Below are positions 1 to 7,700 of a DNA stretch of 7,841 nt, one piece after another. Source of the stretch: JBGOUJ01 sp041477005. Its GTDB lineage: Bacteria > Acidobacteriota > Terriglobia > Bryobacterales > JACQDG01. The first letter of the stretch is position 1. The number at the start of each line of letters is the position of its first letter. The stretch is taken from the NCBI GenBank assembly GCA_041477005.1, contig JBGOUJ010000373.1:1-7841 (forward strand). The letters run 5' to 3'. The position numbers and the translations under genes were made by a program. The notes beneath the pieces are model-generated. The model saw nothing but the letters and a program-made list of their open reading frames with translations. It was not told the DNA's origin and did not search any database.

Positions 1-162
1 CTGGCTGGAGGCTGGAGGCGGCTGGCTGGAGGCTGGAGGCGGCTGGCTGGAGGCTTAGGCGGCTGGCTGGAGGCTGAGGCGGCTGGCTGGAGGCTGAGGC
101 GGCTGGCTGGAGGCTGAGGCGGCTGGCTGGAGGCTGAGGCGGCTGGCTGGAGGTTGAAGACT
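1..162. repeat. 20-21 bp G-rich tandem repeat, about 8 copies
   Basis: Consensus unit is CTGGCTGGAGGCTGAGGCGG. Units 1 and 2 (1-21, 22-42) are 21 bp, with an extra G in the GAGG part. Unit 3 (43-62) is 20 bp with CTTAGG. Units 4-7 (63-82, 83-102, 103-122, 123-142) are identical 20-mers. Unit 8 (from 143) decays after about 14 bases, and looser GGCTG fragments continue to about 187. The array is open at the left edge, so its full length is unknown. A 20-bp period is not a multiple of three and each unit carries a TGA on the plus strand, so the array is not coding there. The minus strand of the unit has no stop codon in any frame, but no start leads into it. Identical central copies with divergent ends are typical of an array that changes by slippage. 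It lies downstream of the response regulator gene. Confidence 0.95.
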
Positions 163-270
163 GCTGGCTGACGGCTGTTGGGCTGGCAGCCCAGGGTATT
201 GCGCACCATGATCCGCGTTCCGCGAATCACCGGCTTTCCGCTGCAGATATGATGCGTGCCATGCCGAACG
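163..270. other. Intergenic gap with no recognisable gene
   Basis: This stretch lies between the decaying tandem repeat and the stop codon of the response regulator. I see no credible reading frame, RNA gene or T-tailed terminator hairpin. A small GC-rich hairpin (TGGGCT at 179-184, AGCCCA at 188-193) is present, but no T run follows it on either strand. Confidence 0.5.
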
Positions 271-909
271 TCAGTCGATCAGGCCGTTGCGCATGGCGAA
301 GCGGACCAGTTCGCCCATGCTGTGGAGGTTGAGCTTTTCCATGATGCGGCCCCGGTGGGCGTCTACGGTATAGACGCTGAGATTGAGGCTGGAGGCGATC
401 TCCTTGTTGGTCTGGCCTTCGGCGATCATCTGCAGGACTTCGCGCTCGCGGCTGCTGAGCAGGTCGAGGGGGTCGGTGACGTGGCGGCGGTAGTCGCTGA
501 GCACGGCGTTGGAAACGCCGGGGCTTAGATAGCCCTCGCCGGAGGCCACGGCGCGGACGGCGTCCAGCAGGTCCCGGTCGATGGAATCCTTGAGGAGGTA
601 GCCGCGGGCGCCGGCGCGGAGGATCTCGCGCACGTAGACCGAATCCTTGTGCATGCTGAGGGCGAGCACGCGCGTGTGGGGCGCCACGCGGGCCAGGCGG
701 CGGGTGGCCTCGATGCCGTTCAGCTCGGGCATGGCCACGTCCATCACGGCGATGTCGGGATGCAGGCGCTCGGCCAGCTCGACCGCCTCGCGGCCGTTGC
801 CGGCCTCGCCCACGATTTCCATATCCGGCTGCGCGGCCAGGATCAGGCGGAAGCCCTGGCGCACCACCGCATGGTCGTCGGCGAGCAACACCCGGATCCG
901 CTTGCTCAT
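271..909 (-). CDS. NarL/FixJ-family response regulator
   Basis: DNA-binding output half of a two-component system, cytoplasmic, 212 aa, the usual length for the family. The N-terminal receiver domain (about 4-122) has the full phosphorylation site: acidic pair D11/D12, phospho-acceptor D57 in VMDVAMPELNG, S85 and K107 in YLLKD. A LuxR/GerE helix-turn-helix follows (about 149-208), starting at LSSREREVLQ, with TNKEIA and the recognition-helix stretch VYTVDAHRGRIMEKL. All key residues are intact, so it should be a phosphorylation-controlled transcription factor. Its ATG overlaps the kinase stop codon (ATGA), which implies translational coupling; AGAGGTG lies 11 nt upstream of the start. The likely target is the divergent czc operon and perhaps its own promoter, inferred only from position. 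Family call is firm; the signal and the regulon are unknown. Confidence 0.96.
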   Translation of the reverse strand: MSKRIRVLLADDHAVVRQGFRLILAAQPDMEIVGEAGNGREAVELAERLHPDIAVMDVAMPELNGIEATRRLARVAPHTRVLALSMHKDSVYVREILRAGARGYLLKDSIDRDLLDAVRAVASGEGYLSPGVSNAVLSDYRRHVTDPLDLLSSREREVLQMIAEGQTNKEIASSLNLSVYTVDAHRGRIMEKLNLHSMGELVRFAMRNGLID

Positions 910-2195
910 GATCGGGCCGGCACCTCTACCTCGATCTGAACACCGCTGCTGTTGTTCGAGCGGAGCGAGAATTCACCGCCCGCGTCGCGCGCCCGCGCCC
1001 GCATGCCGATCATGCCGAGGCCTTCGTCGGCGGCGCTGGCGGCGGCGATGCCGCGGCCGTTGTCGGCCACCGAAAGATGGATGGCGCTGTTCGAGGCGCG
1101 CAGGCTTATTTGAACGCGGTTGGCGCCGGAGTGGCGGGCGACGTTGGTCAAGGCCTCCTGGGCGATGCGGAACAGGTGGGTCTCAGTCTCATCCGCCAGC
1201 CGGCCGGTAAAGCTGGAATCGTACTCGACGTCGATCCCGGTCCGTTGCGTGAACTTCTCGCCCAGCCAGCGCAGGCTGGCGTCCAAACCGAAGTCGTCGA
1301 GGATGGTCGGGCGGAGCAGTTGGGAGAGCTCGCGAACGTTATGAATCGCCTCGTCGACCAGGCGGGTGCAATCCTCGAGCCGCGGTTGGGCGGAGCTCGG
1401 ATTGGTCAGCATGGCGGCCAGGTTGGCCTTCACCGCCGTTAGAGACTGCCCGAGCTCGTCGTGCAGCTCGTGGGAGAAACGCCGCGCCGTGGATTCCTGG
1501 TTCTCGAGCATGTGCCAGGAGACGCGGCTGAGCTCGCCGGTCTGCCACTCCATCTTTTGGAAAAGGCCGGCCGTCATGCGCATGGTCAGCCAGGCGCACA
1601 CCAGGGCCGCCAAAAGGCAGGCGCTGAGCAGCAGCAGCGACTTGGTTTCCAGCTCGTGCGAGCGCCGCTGGATCTCGTCCTGAGCGGCGGAAGCTTTCTG
1701 GTAGCTGGCGTTGATGAGCTTGGCCACCACGGCGATCACCTGGTCGTGGCGCCGGAACAGCTCGCGCGAGGAAAACGAGCGGGTCTCGCCGGAGGTGAGC
1801 AATAGGCGGGCCTCGGCCGAGAAACCGGCCGAAGCGCTCCGCAGCTCCAGCCACAGCGGCTCTTCCGGGCTGCCGGCGGCGGCGACCACGATCTTTTCAA
1901 TATGCTGGTCCGATTCGTTGAGCTGGGAAAGGATGTTCTCGCGATTGACCGATGCCGGGGTCCAGGTTTCCAGGCTGTGGAAGACGGCGGTCAGGCTGCC
2001 CTCTTCGCGCTGGATTTCGTCGATGAGCCGGGTGGTGACCAGTTGCTCGCCGACCAGCCGGGCGGCGTTGGCCTGGATGGAACGGACATTCTCAACGCCG
2101 ACAAAGGCGGCGGCTAGCAGGAGCAGGATCACCAGGGCAAAGCCGACCACGAGCACCCGCAGAATGGTGCTGCTGGTGATTTGCTGCGTTTTCAT
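906..2195 (-). CDS. Membrane sensor histidine kinase, HisKA_3 (NarX/DegS-like) type
   Basis: Sensor kinase, 429 aa, inner membrane, expected partner of the overlapping response regulator. TM1 is at about 12-34. A periplasmic, mostly helical region of about 150 residues follows (about 35-186), then TM2 (about 187-206). A short helical linker without a visible HAMP or PAS domain leads into the HisKA_3 dimerisation domain, with phospho-acceptor H245 in SHELHDELGQSL. The ATPase domain has the N box (EALTNVARHSG, N351), the G1 box DNGRGI (378-383) and the G2 box GLGMIGMRAR (392-401). It therefore looks catalytically complete. The sensor region has no cysteine and only three histidines (H73, H98, H150), so no classical metal site is obvious. 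I do not recognise the sensor fold; a four-helix bundle is plausible. The start is the ATG at 2195, with GAGG 10 nt upstream and TM1 close behind. Confidence 0.96.
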   Translation of the reverse strand: MKTQQITSSTILRVLVVGFALVILLLLAAAFVGVENVRSIQANAARLVGEQLVTTRLIDEIQREEGSLTAVFHSLETWTPASVNRENILSQLNESDQHIEKIVVAAAGSPEEPLWLELRSASAGFSAEARLLLTSGETRSFSSRELFRRHDQVIAVVAKLINASYQKASAAQDEIQRRSHELETKSLLLLSACLLAALVCAWLTMRMTAGLFQKMEWQTGELSRVSWHMLENQESTARRFSHELHDELGQSLTAVKANLAAMLTNPSSAQPRLEDCTRLVDEAIHNVRELSQLLRPTILDDFGLDASLRWLGEKFTQRTGIDVEYDSSFTGRLADETETHLFRIAQEALTNVARHSGANRVQISLRASNSAIHLSVADNGRGIAAASAADEGLGMIGMRARARDAGGEFSLRSNNSSGVQIEVEVPARS

Positions 2196-2334
2196 CGGAC
2201 AGACGCCTCAGTAATAGTGTAGTGCAGGATTGGGGCGCCGGAGCGGCCTCCTGTCGTTTTGGGCCCGGCTATAGCCCCGAGAGGCTATCCCGGAAGGGGC
2301 GGGCCCCGGAGAAGATGGAGTGGAGAGTGGTCGC
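2196..2334. promoter_or_regulatory. Divergent intergenic control region between the two-component genes and czcCBA
   Basis: About 140 bp separates the kinase start from the preferred outer-membrane-factor start, so promoters for both transcripts should lie here. Visible structure: a perfect 10-bp palindrome GGCTATAGCC (2267-2276), with a second GGCTAT at 2283-2288, 16 bp on; a tandem TAGTG pair (2215-2224); and GGGCCCG (2261-2267) facing CGGGCCC (2300-2306). The palindrome and its half-repeat are candidates for an operator of the adjacent regulator, but NarL-family sites vary too much to identify by eye. The TATAGC inside the palindrome could be a -10 element. No convincing -35 box was found for either direction. 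Confidence 0.4.
2322..2327 (+). promoter_or_regulatory. Ribosome binding site favouring the ATG at 2335
   Basis: GGAGAG lies 7 nt before the ATG at 2335. A competing in-frame GTG at 2320 has its own GGAG (2308-2311) 8 nt upstream, so the start of the outer-membrane factor is not fully settled. ATG is preferred because it puts an arginine-rich N-region directly before the hydrophobic signal segment. Confidence 0.55.
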
Positions 2335-3591
2335 ATGCGACGCCGACAGTGGCGCGCTCGGGCTTACCTTCTTCTGCTTTCGGCTGGGTTTTCCACCGCT
2401 TGCCTGGCCCAGAAGCCCCTCACTTGGGAGGAGGTACACGAGCGCTTCCGCAACAACAACCCGAACCTGCTGGCCGGCCGGACTTTCGTCGAAGAGTCCC
2501 GGGCCGTGGAAACGACGGCCGGGCTGCGTCCGAACCCGGTCCTGTCGGTTATCGAAGACCAGTTCCACGTTTTCCATCCCAACCCGCTGGCGCCGTTCCA
2601 GAACACCCAGTTGACCCACGACGTCACCCAGTTGATCGAGCGCCGAAACAAGCGGCAGTTGCGCGTCGAGAGCGCCAGCCTGGCAACATCCGCCGCCACC
2701 ACCGACCTGGCGGATATCGAGCGACAGTTGACCTTCAACCTGCGCGACGCCTTTGCGCGCACGCTCCAGGCCAAGTCAGTGCTCGAGCTGGCGCAGGAGA
2801 ACCTGAAATATTACGACCACGTGATCGAGGTGAACCGGGAGCGCTTCAAGGCGGGGGATGTCTCCCGGGCCGACCTGGTGCGCGTCGAGCTGCAGCGGGT
2901 GCAGTTCGAGAGCGACCTGGTGAACGCCGAGGTCAACCTACGGACCGCCAAGATCGGCCTGCTTGCCCTGATGAACGACCGGCAGCCGGTCGATGGCTTC
3001 GACGTGACCGGCCAATTCGGCTTCCGCGAGAGCGTTCCGCCCTTGGAGGATGCGCGGCGGGCGGCCCTCGACGCGCGGCCCGACTTGAAGTCCGCCGCCA
3101 CGGCGATCGAGAAAGCCAAAAACGACAACCGGCTGGCCTGGGCCAACGGCTCTACGGATCCCACGGTGGGCGTCGAATACCAGCGCACCGGACCCGATAA
3201 CACGGTGGGTCTGCTGGTGTCGATTCCCCTCCGCATCTTCGATCGCAACCAGGGCGAGAAAGCGCGGACGGAGCTGGAGATCCAGCGGACGGGGCGGATC
3301 CGCGAGAGCATCGTGACGGGGATCTACCGCGACGTGGACTCCGCTTACGCGACGGTGGGCAGCGTCGCCGCTCTTCTGAAGCCCTACCGCGACCGTTACC
3401 TGCCGCAGGCGGTCGAGGTGCGCGAGACCGTCTCGTTCGCCTATCAGAACGGCGGGGCGTCACTGCTCGAGTTTCTCGATGCCCAAAAATCGTATCGCGA
3501 CGTGCAGTTGAACTACCGCAACTTGATCGGCAGCTACCTGGCGGCGGTCAATCAGCTCAACCTGGCCGTGGGCCGGGAGGTGATCCCATGA
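2335..3591 (+). CDS. czcC: CzcC-like outer-membrane efflux protein (TolC/OEP family)
   Basis: Outer-membrane channel of a tripartite metal efflux pump, 418 aa from the ATG (423 aa if the GTG at 2320 is used), normal for CzcC. It begins with an arginine-rich N-region (MRRRQWRARA), a hydrophobic stretch (about 11-22) and a probable signal peptidase I site after ACLA (about residue 25). The preceding STAC resembles a lipobox only poorly. Two OEP repeats follow. The first carries the motif RFKAGDVSRADLVRVELQR, the second YQNGGASLLEFLDAQKSYRD near the C-terminus, both typical of the long tunnel helices in this family. It is the first gene of the operon, and its stop overlaps the adaptor start (ATGA). 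The family call is firm. The symbol is by analogy: substrate cannot be read from this protein. Confidence 0.93.
   Translation: MRRRQWRARAYLLLLSAGFSTACLAQKPLTWEEVHERFRNNNPNLLAGRTFVEESRAVETTAGLRPNPVLSVIEDQFHVFHPNPLAPFQNTQLTHDVTQLIERRNKRQLRVESASLATSAATTDLADIERQLTFNLRDAFARTLQAKSVLELAQENLKYYDHVIEVNRERFKAGDVSRADLVRVELQRVQFESDLVNAEVNLRTAKIGLLALMNDRQPVDGFDVTGQFGFRESVPPLEDARRAALDARPDLKSAATAIEKAKNDNRLAWANGSTDPTVGVEYQRTGPDNTVGLLVSIPLRIFDRNQGEKARTELEIQRTGRIRESIVTGIYRDVDSAYATVGSVAALLKPYRDRYLPQAVEVRETVSFAYQNGGASLLEFLDAQKSYRDVQLNYRNLIGSYLAAVNQLNLAVGREVIP
3576..3584 (+). promoter_or_regulatory. Strong ribosome binding site for the adaptor start at 3588
   Basis: GGAGGTGAT is a near-complete match to the anti-Shine-Dalgarno complement. 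GGAGG ends 7 nt before the ATG at 3588. The site lies within the last codons of the outer-membrane-factor gene. It argues that 3588 is used even though a second start exists at 3669. Confidence 0.75.
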
Positions 3592-4790
3592 GAACCCGCG
3601 AAAACAGGCCAACTGCCCCCTTACGGTCGCGGCTCCGCTTCCGAGCCGCGACCGTTAGGGAGCGGTTGATGATTTCGGGCATGGTCCTGCTTGGCCTGAT
3701 TTCGGCCGCCTGCTCGCGGGAATCAAACGTGAAGGCCTCGGCTTCCGAGCCTACGGTCAGGGTCGAAAGTGCGCCCGATTCGAGCGTGGTGGACGTGGAC
3801 CATCCGGAGCAGTTTCCCCTGGTCAAGGTCGAAGCGCGGCGAACTCGAAGCGAGCTGCCGGTGAACGGCGCGGTGGCGCCGGACGTGAGCCGGACGGTCC
3901 CGGTCAACCCACTGGTCGGCGGGCGGGTCATCGAGATCCGGGCACGGCTGGGCGATGACGTGACGGCCGGGCAAGTCCTGCTGCGGATCCACAGCAGCGA
4001 CCTGGCGGCAGCGATCGCCGATTACCAGAAAGCCCAGGCCGATGAGGCGCTCTCGCGCCGCGCCCTGGAGCGCGCCCAATTGCTCTACAGCCACGGCGCC
4101 ACGGCGCAGAAGGAAGTCGAGCAGGCGCAGAGTACCGAGGACAAAGCCAAGGTGGACGTGCAAACCACCGCCGAGCGGATCCGCATCCTGGCGGGCAGCC
4201 TGGATCATCTCTCGTCCATCATCGAGGTGAAGGCCCCGACCTCGGGCACGATCATCGAGCAGAATGTCACTATGGCGGCGGGCATCAAGTCCCTGGACAA
4301 CTCCCCGAATCTGTTTATCATTGCCGATCTTTCTCACGTCTGGGTGCTCTGCGACGTTTATGAGAACAACCTGGCGCAGGTGCATTTGGGGGATTCCGCC
4401 GCAGTCCGGCTCAATGCCTACCCGGACCGCCCGCTCCGAGGGCGGGTGAGCAACATCTCCAGGCTCCTCGATCCGAACACCCGCACCGCCAAAGTGCGGC
4501 TGGAAATCGAGAATTCCAACGGGCTGCTGCGGCCTGGGATGTTCGCTACGGTGACGTTCGTCTCGCAGGGCGCGCAGACCCGCGCCGTCATCCCGGCCGC
4601 CGCGATCCTGCGGCTGCACGACAAGGACTGGGTGTTTCGACCGCTGGGCGAGCGGAAGTTCCGGCGCACGGAAGTGCGGGGGGGAGCGGTGCTGCCGGAC
4701 GGATCGCAGGAAATCCTGAGCGGCCTCCAGCCGGGTGACGCAGTGGTCGCCAACGCCCTGCAGTTCTCCAGCTCCGCCGAACAACAATAG
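3588..4790 (+). CDS. czcB: CzcB-like periplasmic adaptor (membrane fusion protein), lipoprotein
   Basis: RND adaptor linking pump and outer-membrane channel, 400 aa from the ATG at 3588. The hydrophobic signal segment (about 28-41) ends at SAAC, so C42 is a probable lipidation site, although the -3 residue is Ser rather than the usual Leu. The mature part has the family order: first lipoyl/barrel-sandwich half (about 105-135, with GGRVIEIRARLGDDVTAGQV), alpha-hairpin (about 136-205), second lipoyl half (about 208-248, APTSGTI), beta-barrel (about 250-328, ending NGLLRPGMFATV) and a membrane-proximal domain to about 395. No methionine-rich or histidine-rich N-terminal segment is present, which argues against a CusB-type copper/silver adaptor. 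Odd feature: residues 8-27, with six arginines, are encoded by a 59-bp palindrome. An alternative in-frame ATG at 3669 would give a 373-aa product. Family call is firm; start is uncertain. Confidence 0.95.
   Translation: MRTRENRPTAPLRSRLRFRAATVRERLMISGMVLLGLISAACSRESNVKASASEPTVRVESAPDSSVVDVDHPEQFPLVKVEARRTRSELPVNGAVAPDVSRTVPVNPLVGGRVIEIRARLGDDVTAGQVLLRIHSSDLAAAIADYQKAQADEALSRRALERAQLLYSHGATAQKEVEQAQSTEDKAKVDVQTTAERIRILAGSLDHLSSIIEVKAPTSGTIIEQNVTMAAGIKSLDNSPNLFIIADLSHVWVLCDVYENNLAQVHLGDSAAVRLNAYPDRPLRGRVSNISRLLDPNTRTAKVRLEIENSNGLLRPGMFATVTFVSQGAQTRAVIPAAAILRLHDKDWVFRPLGERKFRRTEVRGGAVLPDGSQEILSGLQPGDAVVANALQFSSSAEQQ
3610..3668. repeat. 59-bp imperfect palindrome, REP-like element inside the czcB 5' end
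   Basis: Arms 3610-3635 and 3643-3668 (26 nt each) flank a 7-nt loop (3636-3642). The inner 13 bp (ACGGTCGCGGCTC against GAGCCGCGACCGT) pair perfectly. The outer 13 positions give ten Watson-Crick pairs, one G-T wobble and two mismatches (3622/3656 and 3617/3661). Its right end abuts the ATG at 3669. There is no T tract, so it is not a standard terminator. It resembles the GC-rich palindromes I recall being scattered through Solibacter-type acidobacterial genomes, but copy number cannot be judged from one window. Confidence 0.88.
3657..3662 (+). promoter_or_regulatory. Possible second ribosome binding site for an internal czcB start at 3669
   Basis: AGGGAG lies 6 nt before the in-frame ATG at 3669 and sits within the right arm of the palindrome. 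If the mRNA hairpin forms, this site would be mostly base-paired and closed. If it opens, translation could begin at 3669. Confidence 0.4.
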
Positions 4791-4795
4791 CCGGA

Positions 4796-7700
4796 ATGAT
4801 TCGCTACCTCGTTGATTTTGCCCTTCGCGAAAAGCTGATCGTCCTGGCCGTCGGCGCGATGCTGCTCATCTGGGGCGTCATCTCCTTCCACAATCTGCCC
4901 GTCGAGGCCTACCCGGACGTGGCCAACACCTGGGTGCAGGTGATCACGCAATGGCCGGGGCACGCGGCCGAGGAAGTCGAGCAGCAGGTAACCATTCCGA
5001 TCGAGGCGCAAGTGAACGGCGTGGGGCACCTGGCCTATTTGCGGTCCGTCTCGCTGTTCGGACTTTCGGTGGTGACGCTGATTTTTGACGACGAAGCGGA
5101 GAACCTGCTGAGCCGGCAGCAGGTGCTGGAAAAGCTGGCGCAGGTCAGCCTGCCGCAGGGTCTGAACCCGGTGCTCGGTCCGGACTACAGCCCGGTGGGC
5201 CAGATCTACTTCTACACCCTGACCAGCACGAATCCCAAGTACGATCTGACGGAGCTGAAAGCGCTGCAGGATTGGGTGCTCCAGAAGCAGTTCAAAGCGG
5301 TGCCCAATGTGGTCGATGTGTCGAGCTTCGGCGGCACAACGCGCGAATACCAGGTGCGGCTGGACCCCAACAAGCTGATCTCCTACGGCCTGAGCCTGGC
5401 GCAGGTGGAACAGGCGCTGGCCGCCAACAACGTGAATGCCGGGGGCAGCTTCATCGAGCATGGGCAGCAGGCCTTCAACGTGCGCGCCGTCGGGTTGATG
5501 ACCTCGACCGACGACATCGGGGCGACGGTGGTGAAAACCCAGGGCGGCACGCCGGTGCGGGTGCGCGACGTGGCGGTGTTGACGCAGGCGCCGAAGATCC
5601 GGCTGGGGCAGATCGGCAAGGCGATCCATCACGAGGACGGCCGCGTTGTCGACAACAGCGACGTGCTGGAAGGCATCGTGCTGATGCGCAAGGGGGCGGA
5701 GTTCGACAGCACCATCGACGGAATTCACGCCAAGGTGCGGGAGCTGAACGATCACCTGCTGCCGCCGGGGGTGAAGATCGTGCCTCACCTCGATCGCGGC
5801 GACCTGGTGCATTACACCACCCGAACCGTGATGCACAATCTGACCGAGGGCATTCTGCTGGTGGTCGCGGTGTTGTTTCTATTCCTCGGCAATTTTCGAA
5901 GCGCGCTGGTCGTGACACTGACGATTCCGTTTTCGCTGCTTTTCGCGGCGATCCTGCTGCAGCTCTGCCACATACCGGCGAATCTGCTCTCGCTCGGGGC
6001 GCTCGATTTCGGCATGGTGGTGGACGGCTCAGTGGTCATGGTGGAGAACATTCTGCGCCACGTGAACCGCGCCAGCGCCTCGCGGCAGGCCATCGGCGCC
6101 AGAATCGGCGCGGCCGCCCACGAAGTGCAGCGGCCGGTCTTCTACGCGCGGCTGATTATCATCACCGCCTATCTGCCCATCTTCACGCTGCAGCGGGTGG
6201 AAGGGCGGCTGTTCCGGCCCATGGCCTGGACCGTCGCCTTCGCCCTGCTGGGCGCGCTGCTGTTTGCGCTGCTGCTGGCGCCGGTCCTGTCGAGCTATCT
6301 GTTCCAAGAAGGCATGCGGGAATGGAAGAATCCGGTGCTCGAATGGATTACGAATCTCTACCGGCGCCAACTCGGCTGGTGTGTTCGTCACCGCTGGATC
6401 ACCAGCGGCGTGACCCTCGGGGCGCTGGCCGGCGCCCTGTTTCTCGCCTACAGCGGGGCGGTCGGCTCGGAATTCCTGCCCCACCTCGATGAAGGCGCGA
6501 TTTGGGCGCGCGGGACGCTGGCTTCGAGCACCGGACCGACCGAAGGCGAGCGCGTGACCCACGAGGCCCGCCTCATCTTCGCGAAGTTTCCGGAGGTCAC
6601 CCAGGTGGTCAGCCAGGTGGGGCGGCCCGACGACGGCACCGACGCCACGGGCTTCTTTAACACCGAATACTTCGTCGATCTACGGCCGCACGAGCAGTGG
6701 CGACAGCAGTTTCGCAGCAAAGAGGATTTGATTGCCGCGATGGACCGCGAGGTGGAGAAGATTCCCGGGGTGAATTGGAATTTCTCGCAGCCGATCCAGG
6801 ACAACATGGAAGAGGCCGTCAGCGGCGTGAAAGGACAGCTCGCGGTGAAGATGTACGGGACGGACCTGAGAGAGCTGGAGCGGACGGCCGACAAAATCGT
6901 GGACGTCATGAAAGCCATACCGGGGGTCGCCGACCTGGGGGTATTTCGCGTGGTCGGGCAGCCGAACGTGAACCTGATCGTCGACCGGGGCAAGGCCGAC
7001 CGTTACGGGATTAACGTCAGCGATGTCCAGGACGCCATCGAGACCGCCGTCGGCGGCAAGGCCGTCAGCCAGATCCTGCAAGGCGAGCGGCGCTACGACC
7101 TGGTGGTCCGCTACCAGGAGCCGTTCCGGCGGACCGTCGAAGAGATCACCAATATCCGGATCCTGGCCCCGACCGGCGAGCGCGTGTCGCTGGGCCAGGT
7201 TTGCACCGTGAAGATCGAGGATGGCGCGTCGATGATCTACCGCGAGACCAATTCCCGCTATATCGCCATCAAGTACAGCGTTCGCGGCCGGGACCTGGGC
7301 AGCACGGTGGAACAGGCCATGCGCGCCGTGGAACGCCGGGTGAAGCTGCCGGAAGGATACCGCCTCGACTGGGCCGGCGAGTACGAGAGCCAGAAGCGCG
7401 CCAACCGCCGGCTGGCGTTCATCGTTCCGATCACCATTCTGGCCATCTTCCTCATCCTCTATGCGGCCTTCGATTCATTCAAATGGTCCCTGCTGATCCT
7501 GATGAATGTGGCCCTGGCGCCGATCGGCGGCATCCTCACTCTATACTTTACAAATACCCATTTCAGCGTCTCGTCCGGCCTGGGATTCCTCGCCCTGTTC
7601 GGGGTCTCGGTGGAGATCGGCGTGATCCTGGTGGAGTACATCAATCAGTTGCGCGTGCGCGGCCACTCGGTGGCCGAGTCGGCGATCGAAGGCGCCGTTC

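Noticed and set aside
1..162. CRISPR array
   Set aside because: The units are contiguous with no unique spacers between them, so this is a simple tandem repeat.
179..193. Hairpin TGGGCT / AGCCCA as a terminator for the two-component transcript
   Set aside because: The stem is only 6-7 bp with a 3-nt loop, and no T run follows on the minus strand. It also overlaps decaying GGCTG repeat fragments that make such pairings likely by chance.
2320..2334. GTG at 2320 as start of the outer-membrane factor
   Set aside because: It is possible, since GGAG lies 8 nt upstream. The ATG at 2335 has a slightly longer ribosome site at 7 nt and a cleaner signal peptide, so it was preferred, without certainty.
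2259..3200. A 313-codon plus-strand frame overlapping the outer-membrane-factor gene
   Set aside because: The product is Arg, Gly and Pro rich with no recognisable motif, while the alternative frame gives a clear OEP protein.
3610..3668. Palindrome read as an intrinsic terminator between channel and adaptor genes
   Set aside because: There is no T tract after the right arm on the plus strand, and the adaptor reading frame runs through it. Premature termination here would also cut off the pump genes.
4418..5836. A 472-codon open frame on the minus strand antisense to czcB and czcA
   Set aside because: It is opposite two strongly recognisable genes and its product is low-complexity (His, Gln, Arg and Val rich) with no domain, as expected for the shadow of GC-rich codons.
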